Of a stretch of 10,070 nt of DNA, positions 1 through 5,945 are shown in pieces. Below the pieces are notes generated by a model, which was given only the letters and a program-made list of their open reading frames with translations, was not told the DNA's origin and made no database searches. Every line of letters starts with the position of its first letter. Position 1 is the stretch's first letter. The position numbers and the translations under genes are program-made. The DNA comes from Candidatus Zipacnadia bacterium (GTDB lineage Bacteria; Armatimonadota; Zipacnadia; Zipacnadales; Zipacnadaceae), in the NCBI GenBank assembly GCA_029821455.1, contig JALGTI010000160.1, positions 1 to 10,070 on the forward strand, given 5' to 3'.

Positions 1-291
1 CCCAGGAAGCGCCAATACCTCTGGAATGGAACTGCGCTGGAACACGCGGTGAACAGCCCTCAGGCTGTCCAGATCGCCCATCTCCGTAATGTCCCCAGTG
101 GCAACTACCAATTCGACATCAGGGGCGCACTCGCGAATAGCCTCGAATTCAGAGGCGAGAATTTGAGGCGCAACGGATGGGGCACGAGCGGCCCGGTTCA
201 CCGAGACGTGTAGATCAGTTACGTGCGCCAGGCACACGGTCCTGTCGGTGTCGCGTTCTGCCGCGCCCTCGGCATGAGTCACGTACGTCAT
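1..291 (-). CDS. Calcineurin-like metallophosphoesterase, N-terminal part (runs off window)
   Basis: Reading the minus strand from an ATG at 291 gives 97 codons open to the window edge. The order of motifs is that of a PF00149 metallophosphoesterase: HVTDLHV at residues 23-29 supplies the first metal ligands (D26, H28), VVATGDITEMGD at about 62-73 supplies G66-D67, and LALPG at 93-97 is the start of the expected GNHD block, cut off by the edge. The TGDITEMGD style resembles Icc/CpdA-type phosphodiesterases, but the substrate cannot be told from this part. An in-frame TAA lies 12 codons upstream and no other start codon lies between, so ATG 291 is the only start. No clear Shine-Dalgarno site precedes it, and the tail of a transposase remnant lies within about 30 bases upstream, so the native promoter may have been replaced. 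No signal peptide is visible, suggesting a cytoplasmic enzyme. Confidence 0.85.
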   Translation of the reverse strand, partial: MTYVTHAEGAAERDTDRTVCLAHVTDLHVSVNRAARAPSVAPQILASEFEAIRECAPDVELVVATGDITEMGDLDSLRAVHRVFQRSSIPEVLALPG

Positions 292-317
292 CGGCGTTCG
301 TGAGACGAATCGGGTGT

Positions 318-560
318 TGAGTTAAGGCACACTTGGCGCGTCCCCCCTCCTGGGTTTGCAGCCTTCTGTATCTCCCTCCGATAGTGCTCCCGCCTGGCCA
401 TCAGCGCTTGCACCTGCAGCTCTTTTCACCGAGCGAGTATCGCTTCCCTCCGTCCGCAGCATGCATCATCCGGGGTCACATTGCCCAGTGCCTCATGATA
501 GCGCTTTCGGCTGCAATAGCCCACAAATGCGGCGATCGGCGCCCACAGCTGATCAGGACT
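318..560 (-). pseudogene. IS3-family transposase C-terminal remnant
   Basis: The minus-strand translation reads LWAPIAAFVGYCSRKRYHEA, LGNVTPDD, GRREAILAR, then a stop, then KELQVQALMARREHYRREI and a short tail. This is the C-terminal end of an IS3-type OrfB integrase (the segment after the last catalytic Glu, with the typical RYHEALGNVTP block). A TGA at about 428-426 sits in frame inside the otherwise continuous alignment, so the product is broken. Nothing of the catalytic DDE core can be seen upstream; from about 560 to 640 the reading frame is open but no longer recognisable. The remnant ends close to the start of the metallophosphoesterase gene. I could not identify a terminal inverted repeat. 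Confidence 0.75.
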
Positions 561-809
561 GACGTGCACCACCAGTGTCCCTTCGTCAGCAAGTGGCCGT
601 AACCTCAGCCCGCCTCGGTAGCGTCTCCAGCCGGGATTCCCCATATCAGACTAGGTACCCGGGTCGTTGGTTGAACCGTCAGGCATTCATAGCGGCACTT
701 CGCTATGTGAGCTTCAGAAGCCTGCACATCAGGCCGCGGAAGCCGAAAACGGCAGGTGTCGCCGCCAGTCGTGAGCGTCTGTGGGCGTTGTTTTCGCTGG
801 CAAGCTTGG

Positions 810-1000
810 CACGAGGCGTGACAGATCAGCCTGGCTCCGACCTTCATCAGTCTCTCCCGAAGACTCGTCAGACGCCAACGTGCCATCTCCGTGGGCAGCA
901 CGAGCCGCCGGAGGAAGTTGCCCAGGTTGTAGGCCTGCACCAACAGCCCCAGCCTCACCGCGTTGTCCTTGAACTCCGGATTGACTACCGGCAGTTGGAG
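810..1000 (-). pseudogene. IS1380-family transposase C-terminal remnant
   Basis: Within a minus-strand open frame the stretch FKDNAVRLGLLVQAYNLGNF, LRRLVLPTEMARWRLTSLRE and RLMKVGARLICHAS matches the conserved C-terminal region of IS1380-type transposases (NxVRLxLxxLAYNLxNFLRxL, WSLTSLREKLxKIGAKVVxHxRY). Homology fades beyond about 810 and above about 1000 in the same frame, where the sequence neither continues the family C-terminus nor the catalytic core. The enclosing open frame (605-1285) overlaps the end of the sialidase-type gene and is not a real gene as a whole. I read it as a decayed insertion, adjacent to the IS3 remnant but from another family. Confidence 0.7.
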
Positions 1001-1170
1001 GTCGAAGTCGGTATTCGCCAGTCTCTTTGGCCACCCGGAGCGGACTGGAGTACACGTCGACCACAGTGCCGACAAGTTGGTAGCAGTATGATGTTCCCGC
1101 TGAGTTCGGGCCCCGCGTACGCTCCCGCAGCCAGGAGAGCGAATGGAGCCGAGCTTGCGCGAGAGGGCCA

Positions 1171-2691
1171 TCATTGGATGTCCTCGAGATGCAGATGCAC
1201 GCCTACGAGATGGCTCGTCCCCGGCTCGTCTCCACAGTTCGTGTAATCGATCGGCAAGATTCGCCCATCGGCGAGCTGTACCCACGATGAGTACCCATGG
1301 TCACGCCAAGGCCGCTGGTCCGGGTGGTTCCCATGAATCTGGATGAGGTAGTCACGCTGGTACTGGTCCGGCCAGGCACCGCTGTCTGCACGCCACACCC
1401 ACGAGAAGTCATCCAAGGTGGGGTTCTTCGCGGAGTATGACACACTCCGCCACCGGCTGGTACCCCTCGCCATACCCTGGCCGAATTGGGTCCGCTTCGC
1501 CGGGTCTCCGCCGTGGAAGTCGCCAAGCGCCTCGCTTTCTCGGAACACGCAGGTGCGAAGCATCGTCTCGCCGCCGACACGCACCTCCAGGATGCCTCGT
1601 CGAAGGTGCACAGTGAGAGTGCGGTACACGGTCATGTCAGCGGACTTGCGGAAGTCCACCCCGCCACCGCCCAGGCAGACCCAGTTGGGAGCGATGTGGA
1701 GTACCCCGTGTCGTCCAAGACCTAGACCTGCCACCGACATGAGGGCCACCGGCTGCTCATCATCACCCTCCACCTTCACGACAGCGTCAAAGACGACCTC
1801 GCTGCGCGCTGACTCAGGCGGCAGGAGTGCGTAGCGGCACTCGCAGTCCGGGCTGCCTTCCACTTCAAGCGCGCCCTGTCTCATCTCCGCCAGATACTCG
1901 CGACGGGGGCCACCAGGTGCGTAGCTTCCTGCCGCCTCCCGAAGGTCTCCGCACCAGGCATAGGTCCCGAGGCCACCGTTGACGTTTCTCCCGGTCACCA
2001 GTACTCGACCGTCGCTCAGTTGCTTCGCGTGGGGGCGGTGGAAGGCAAAGGGGAGCATCCGCGGCTGGGACCACGTCTGCCCCATGTCCTGCGAGAAGGC
2101 CACGAAGCCAGGGATGCCCGCCGAGTGGTTCTCGCGCATTACGCATGCCAGCTCTCGGCCACCGCCAAGTACCACCAGCGCCCCCTCACTAGAGCGATGG
2201 TACCCATCATGTGCCACGGTTACCGGATCGGCCCACGTCTTCCCTCCGTCGTCGGAGTAGGTAATGACGTTGGCGAACTCCTGGCTGTCCGCACGCATGA
2301 GCTGAGAGCACACGGCCAGGCGACCGTCGGGTAGCTCCACCATCCGGTCTGGCTCAAATCCCAGGATGCCCGTCACCTGCGGCCCGCTCCATGTATCACC
2401 GCCATCCCTGCTCCAATATGCCCAGTTTCCTGATGGAAGGTCCTCATGGAAGTGGCCGTGGTCGTCGTGGTCTATGAGTACGGCAAGGCGGCCGGCCGAC
2501 AGGGCACTCAAACGCGGCGTGACAAAGCGCTCGTCGCCGCTTCGCACGTCGGCGGTGTCAACGACACCATACTTGGACCAGGTACAGCCGCCGTCGTCGC
2601 TGGCGAGAAGGGTCAGAAGCTGGGTTTCCTGGGGCCAATGACAGTCGCTGTCGTTGTAGATGAGGATCAGCCGTCCCGACGGCAGCTCCAC
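1171..2691 (-). CDS. BNR/Asp-box sialidase-superfamily protein with inserted jelly-roll-like segment
   Basis: A 506-codon frame with four Asp boxes: SDDGGCTW (31-38), SRDGGDTW (94-101), SDDGGKTW (146-153) and SQDMGQTW (200-207), each followed by a DGRL/DGRV beta-strand block. This is the six-bladed propeller fold of exo-alpha-sialidases and related BNR proteins (PF13088 type). Residues about 265-445 have no Asp box and look like an inserted beta-sandwich (LamG-like), after which the last blade returns (LADGRILPIDYTN, about 475-487). The sialidase Arg triad cannot be assigned securely, so sialic acid specificity is not shown; many such proteins act on other glycans. Only GTG at 2691 is available as a start downstream of an in-frame TGA (2718-2716), yet ILNKTPDL just upstream belongs to the fold. 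A start at ATG 2778 or 2808 with a nonsense codon is the more likely original structure. No signal peptide is seen in the preserved part. Confidence 0.8.
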   Translation of the reverse strand: MELPSGRLILIYNDSDCHWPQETQLLTLLASDDGGCTWSKYGVVDTADVRSGDERFVTPRLSALSAGRLAVLIDHDDHGHFHEDLPSGNWAYWSRDGGDTWSGPQVTGILGFEPDRMVELPDGRLAVCSQLMRADSQEFANVITYSDDGGKTWADPVTVAHDGYHRSSEGALVVLGGGRELACVMRENHSAGIPGFVAFSQDMGQTWSQPRMLPFAFHRPHAKQLSDGRVLVTGRNVNGGLGTYAWCGDLREAAGSYAPGGPRREYLAEMRQGALEVEGSPDCECRYALLPPESARSEVVFDAVVKVEGDDEQPVALMSVAGLGLGRHGVLHIAPNWVCLGGGGVDFRKSADMTVYRTLTVHLRRGILEVRVGGETMLRTCVFRESEALGDFHGGDPAKRTQFGQGMARGTSRWRSVSYSAKNPTLDDFSWVWRADSGAWPDQYQRDYLIQIHGNHPDQRPWRDHGYSSWVQLADGRILPIDYTNCGDEPGTSHLVGVHLHLEDIQ

Positions 2692-2778
2692 GAGATCCGG
2701 GGTCTTGTTGAGAATTCACGACTGGAAAGACCTAGGTCTCGGATTGACACCATCCCGCATTTCCGCAATAGACTCCAT
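2692..2778 (-). pseudogene. Probable original 5' end of the BNR/sialidase-type gene, with in-frame TGA
   Basis: From ATG 2778 on the minus strand the frame reads MESIAEMRDGVNPRPRSFQS, then TGA at 2718-2716, then ILNKTPDLV directly in frame with the main 506-codon gene. TPDLVELPSGRLIL is a typical first strand of BNR-type propellers, so the coding potential crosses the stop. A further ATG at 2808 is also in frame. Either the gene has a nonsense mutation, or there is a base error in the assembly, or translation starts at GTG 2691 without the first strand. Confidence 0.5.
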
Positions 2779-2838
2779 GGGTACAGAGGCGGCGGATATC
2801 CTTGACATGAGCTGATGAACAGCGAGATTGCCGAATGT

Positions 2839-3376
2839 TCATCTACAGTATCGCTGTTCCAAAAGATCATGAGTAGACAAAACGACTCGCGACTCGGCAT
2901 TGTACTGTATCAAATCAGCCACCGATGAAAAGGTGGCGAACTCGACTGCATCCGTTCGAGGACCCAGTACGGGGATCATGATTCCCACTGTAGGTCTGTC
3001 AAACACAGGGAAATCAAGACCAACAGATCTTGGTAGCTCCGCCTCAACCAGCTTCCGGCCTGTTAGCTAATACGATTCGTTGTTGGCAAGTGTATCTGGG
3101 ACGATCATACTTACATACCCGCTAGCCTTGGCTAGCTGTGTGCCGCAGACTAAGAACATCAGAGAAGTATTCTGTCGCCCACCGACGCTGTCGGCAAGCT
3201 TTGCTGCCAAGTACGTCTCAACTTCCGGCTCCGGTTTGATGGACTCTCTCGAATAGAAGGAAATATACGGCGGGCTCCCGATCACGCAGTCAAATCCACC
3301 CCGCAGGGTCCCAAAACTAATGCGCAGGTCCTTCTCGCGCGGAGTCTCACCCGCTGTTCCTCTCTGCTCTATTTAT
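2839..3376 (-). pseudogene. Eco57I-like / type IIG N6-adenine DNA methyltransferase fragment
   Basis: The minus-strand frame contains GGFDCVIGSPPYISFYSRES, which carries the catalytic (N/D/S)PPY motif IV of amino-methyltransferases, then GGRQNTSLMFLVCGTQLAKA and SGYVSMIVPDTLANNESY, the usual continuation in Eco57I/TaqI-like and type IIG enzymes. A TAG at 3069-3067 interrupts it; the same frame then continues with LTGRKLVEAELPR, LDFPVFDRPTVGIMIPV and on to TGA 2841-2839, which is plausible for the following strands of the same domain. The S-adenosylmethionine motif I and everything N-terminal are missing because the left end of an IS3 element starts at about 3379. The specificity domain is also absent. 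The fragment lies in the same frame as the downstream BNR gene, about 30-60 bases from its possible start. Confidence 0.7.
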
Positions 3377-3378
3377 AG

Positions 3379-3398
3379 TGGACCCCAAAAACTGGACA
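3379..3398 (+). repeat. Left terminal repeat of an IS3-family element
   Basis: The 20 bases TGGACCCCAAAAACTGGACA immediately precede the transposase start and are a common IS3-family terminal sequence (TGGACCCC followed by an A run and CTGGAC). It marks the point where the methyltransferase fragment on the other strand is cut. No matching inverted copy (TGTCCAGTTTTTGGGGTCCA) is found in the window, in line with loss of the right half of the element. Confidence 0.7.
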
Positions 3399-3404
3399 AC
3401 AGAA

Positions 3405-3887
3405 ATGGGGTACCATAGGTACAAGCGAAAGATATGTACGGCGGCGTTCAAGGCCAAGGCAGTATTAGAGCTTTTGCGGGAGGAAAAGCCGCTGGCGCAG
3501 GTGGCGGCCGAACATGAGGTGCATCGCAGCCAGCTGCGCAAATGGAAGCAGCTGGCGGTGGAGCATCTGCCTAGCCTGTTTGCGGACAGCCAGCAGGATC
3601 AGGGCCAGCAGCAATCCGAACATGAACGCCGGCTCGAACAGCTTTACGCAGAGATCGGACGGTTGACCACGCAGCTGGCGTGGTTGAAAAAAAAGCTGGT
3701 ATCGAGCAGCTCCCGGGCTGAGCGGCGCAAGATGATTGAACGAGACCACAAGCAGTTATCGCTGACAGTACAGTGTCAATTGCTGGGCGTAAGTCGCTCC
3801 AGTCTGTACTACCGGCCGAGGGCGGTCTCTCCCGAAGAGGTAGCGCTCAAGCACCGGATCGATGAGATCTACACGGATTCCCTGTTC
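3405..3887 (+). pseudogene. IS3-family transposase, OrfA plus start of OrfB, truncated
   Basis: From ATG 3405 the protein starts MGYHRYKRKICTAAFKAKAV, a Tra8/HTH_Tnp_1 helix-turn-helix (about residues 5-60: AQVAAEHEVHRSQLRKWKQL), followed by a coiled-coil region (EHERRLEQLYAEIGRLTTQL, to about 95) and the WLKKK end of OrfA. A run of eight A (3687-3694) lies there, the usual place of the -1 frameshift between OrfA and OrfB in this family, but here OrfB follows in the same frame: RAERRKMIERDHKQLSLTVQ, CQLLGVSRSSLYYRP. Homology stops after DEIYTDSLF at about 3887, where the sequence passes into the 3' end of an antisense URO-D gene. The DDE integrase core is wholly missing, so no active transposase can be made. 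The open frame continues by chance to 4910. Confidence 0.85.
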
Positions 3888-4957
3888 TTATGCCATCGGG
3901 CAGTTCAGGGCGGTGTCGAACATCGCCACAATGTTCTCCGGCGGAGTGCCGGCCTGAATGGCATGCGAAGGGCCCGAGATATACCCGCCGTCCTGGGCCA
4001 GGACTCGCACGCGCTCGCGCACCTCACTTTCCACGTCTTCCACCCTGCCGAAGGGCAGGGTGGTCTGTACGCTGACGCCGCCCTCGAAACACAGCCTACC
4101 CCCGTAGCTCTCCTTGAGAAAGACCGGATCCATATTCTCGGCGGAAAACTGACAGGCCTGCAAGCAGTCAATGCCCATCTCAACCAGCCCGGGCACCGCT
4201 TCGGTGACCGAGCCGTCGGAGTGGTACATAATCTTGATGTCAAACTCATGCAGGAGCGTATTCAATTCCTGGTGATAGGGCTGGAGAAACTCCTTCCACA
4301 TCGCCAGGGACATCAGCAGGCCCTGCTGACCGCCGATATCGTCGGCGCTGAAGACAATACCAATCTCGCCTTCGGCAGCGGCCAAAGCGCGGCGGAAGTA
4401 TTCCTTGTAGAAGTGAGTCACCCGGCGGAAGATAGCGCGGGCCAGTTCCGGATTGATCACCAGGTCCACAAACATCCGCTCGAAGCCGCGCATATACCAG
4501 GAAGTCTCGAAGATATTGCCGTTCCCCATAATCAAGGCATAGTCCCGTGGCTCGCGCGCCTGACGGCACTTCTCCCCCAGGCTACTGCAGTCCCACCAGT
4601 CGGGGTCCGGCCAAGTATGCTGCTCCGGATCGCCGGGGGGATGGGCCGAGGCCAGTGGATAGCAGTGGATTTCGGCGTAAGCGCCTTCGCCGTAGCTAAT
4701 CGGCTGACGGATGACGCCCCACACATCTTCTCCGACCTGGTGCTCCGGGCCGACATAATCAGGGCCGATATTAGCGATGTCCAGCAGGGGGAACAGATAC
4801 TCGCTCACCGACTGGTCTCGTTCCGCGTCGTGGTATTCTTCCAGGGCCTGGCGGGAGGATTAATCCCCGAGCAGACCATAGCAATCGGCACGCGGTCAGT
4901 CGTCTGGTGATTCAGTGCAAGTCCCACGCGCTCGCGCGGCGCGAGCTCTCCCGGCAT
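3888..4957 (-). pseudogene. Uroporphyrinogen decarboxylase (URO-D) family protein, one frameshift
   Basis: The minus strand has a strong Shine-Dalgarno AGGAGG (4970-4965) seven bases before ATG 4957. The first frame gives MPGELAPRERVGLALNHQTT, DRVPIAMVCSGINPPAR, then the alignment jumps by -1 near 4848-4858 into QALEEYHDAERDQSVSEYLF and stays open to TAA 3890-3888, giving about 357 residues in all, a normal length for the family. Later blocks fit URO-D barrels: IVFSADDIGGQQGLL, IKIMYHSDGSV, PGLVEMGIDCL, CFEGGVSVQTTLPFG, GGYISGPSHAIQAG, PPENIVAMFDTAL. It is not a classical HemE, since the N-terminal RQAGR block is absent. The H-x-C zinc motif of MtaA/CmuA-type methyltransferases reads HSD here, so a corrinoid methyltransferase role is not supported. 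Without the shift, translation could restart only at GTG 4808 (306 residues), losing the first strand. The frameshift may be real decay or an assembly error. Confidence 0.85.
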
Positions 4958-4964
4958 CAGTTAA

Positions 4965-4970
4965 CCTCCT
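4965..4970 (-). promoter_or_regulatory. Shine-Dalgarno site deciding the URO-D start
   Basis: AGGAGG on the minus strand lies seven bases upstream of ATG 4957. It shows that the gene begins there and not at the downstream GTG 4808, and so exposes the frameshift. Confidence 0.8.
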
Positions 4971-5290
4971 GAAGGTGGCTGTTTGCCGACTGGTTTGCTG
5001 TCCACGGGAGCGGGACCAGCACCCGCCGTCTGTCTGCCGTTCGCAGGCGGCCCCTTCGCCAAGCTCAGGACAGGCCCCGCCGCCCCGCCTCACCCCTTGG
5101 TAGCACAGGCGTCTCGCCTGTCGAGGGAACAGGGAAGATTTGCACGCGCGGGAAACCCGGGCTACCCTCAAGAGATTGCTGCAAAAGTTTACGATAGGTT
5201 ATAGCGAGGAGGAGCGTAGAAGTCAAGGGATAGATGTGCTAAAACTGGGAAAGTGGTACAGGCAGAACTATTCACCGGAGTGATCGCCGC
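4971..5290. other. Gene-free spacer with palindromic repeats
   Basis: About 320 bases between the URO-D gene and the IS1182-type remnant. I see no coding frame with recognisable content. It holds a one-mismatch copy of the TTCGACAAGCTCA-type repeat (5055-5067, TTCGCCAAGCTCA) and a palindromic element around 5099-5166. The bases from about 5190 to 5290 are less GC-rich than the rest of the spacer and may be the upstream part of the decayed IS element. Confidence 0.5.
5099..5166. repeat. Palindromic intergenic repeat (ACAGGCG-TCT-CGCCTGT core)
   Basis: ACAGGCG (5105-5111) and CGCCTGT (5115-5121) form a perfect seven-base stem with a TCT loop. The flanks GGTAGC (5099-5104) and GGCTACC (about 5159-5165) are inverted copies of each other, so the whole stretch looks like a small inverted-repeat element. 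Similar 'GGTAGC...aGGCGtctCGCCT' palindromes are dispersed in many environmental bacterial genomes; the mobility mechanism is not known to me. Confidence 0.5.
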
Positions 5291-5650
5291 ATGCAAGGAC
5301 AACATAGCCGCCAAAGCAGCTTCTTGTGGATAGTCTACGACGAGCTTGTCCCACCCAAGCATCTGTTGCGCAGAACCGCCGCGACTGTAGATTTCGCTTT
5401 CGTCTCCGAGCTGGTGGGTGACCGCTATTGTCCCGACACCGGGCGCTCGTGGGACCTGCTGGCGTGGTGAGCAATGTCGAACCACAATTCCTCTACGACC
5501 TCCCCGACCGCCAGATCGAAGAGCAGCTCAATCTCAATCTGCCCTGGCCTACTCCGCCGTAGTAGCAACGGCTGCGAAGGCTGGACAAGTGGTTTGTGGG
5601 CTTGCCATTCGACGTGGATAGTTTGCCATCATTCACCAAAGCAGGTGGAC
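5291..5650 (+). pseudogene. IS1182/IS4-type transposase N-terminal remnant in three frames
   Basis: ATG 5291 starts MQGQHSRQSSFLWIVYDELV, PPKHLLRRTAATVDFAFVSE, LVGDRYCPDTGRSWDLLAW, stop at 5470. This is the familiar N-terminus of IS1182-type transposases (QxSFFWIDLDxxVPxDHLLRxIdaavDFSFVrelvxdlYsxdxGRPS). The next segment lies one frame back: VEPQFLYDLPDRQIEEQLNL (from about 5479), stop TAG near 5562. A third piece, LDKWFVGLPFDVDSLPSFTK (about 5583-5640), matches the family's W(F)xGL blocks and H-S-T-F-S-K region. The remnant is thus frameshifted at least once, carries stops and lacks the catalytic domain. Confidence 0.8.
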
Positions 5651-5865
5651 TGTCGAGATGCCACTGTCGCTGGCCGAGTTTGGCTGGGGGCCGGCCAGGC
5701 ATACGCTGTTACGGATTGACGTTCTCCGCAATGTGCAGGGCAAGCAACCTGAGATATCGGCGTGGTTTGCCAGCTTCATCGCCCACGCACACCTTCTCAG
5801 GCGAGGCTGGATGCTCTTCGAATACCTCGTACGACAGGCAACCTTGCCTGGTGCTCTCTGCCACT

Positions 5866-5885
5866 CGTTCTGGTTACACAGAACG
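5866..5885. repeat. Inverted repeat upstream of the GHL6-type gene
   Basis: CGTTCTG (5866-5872) and CAGAACG (5879-5885) are a perfect seven-base inverted repeat with the six-base spacer GTTACA. It ends 60 bases before the start codon of the secreted protein. It could be an operator half-site pair or an RNA hairpin, or chance. Confidence 0.35.
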
Positions 5886-5930
5886 CAGGTCAAGGTACTG
5901 CCTGTGGCGAATAATCGCCTGATGCTTCTA

Positions 5931-5935
5931 AGGAG
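5931..5935 (+). promoter_or_regulatory. Ribosome binding site of the secreted GHL6-type gene
   Basis: AGGAG lies ten bases before ATG 5946, a slightly long but acceptable spacing. Together with the signal peptide that begins right at this ATG it fixes the start. Confidence 0.65.
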
Positions 5936-5945
5936 ATGAGGCGCA

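Larger units (their letters stand above)
5658..5939 (+). other. Unassigned stretch with a 93-codon open frame
   Basis: The open frame starts MPLSLAEFGWGPARHTLLRI and ends with PVANNRLMLLRR, its stop just before the ribosome binding site of the next gene. I recognise no family. It has no good Shine-Dalgarno site and follows directly on the transposase remnant, so it is more likely decayed element sequence than a gene. Confidence 0.2.

Noticed and set aside
575..1246. A 223-codon plus-strand open frame
   Set aside because: It lies opposite the IS1380 remnant and the end of the BNR gene, is rich in Arg, Ser and Pro, and shows no homology pattern or ribosome binding site.
605..1285. The whole 226-codon minus-strand frame as a gene
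   Set aside because: Only its middle (about 810-1000) is recognisable as IS1380 transposase. Its beginning overlaps the BNR gene in another frame and its end is unrelated sequence.
318..3376. Stop-codon reassignment suggested by TGA and TAG inside coherent frames
   Set aside because: The intact genes use TGA (GHL6-type, BNR-type) as normal stops, the affected genes show other damage (truncation), and both TGA and TAG are involved. Decay or base errors explain this better.
5189..5485. A 98-codon minus-strand open frame
   Set aside because: It is the reverse of the IS1182-type transposase N-terminus, whose plus-strand reading is clearly homologous.
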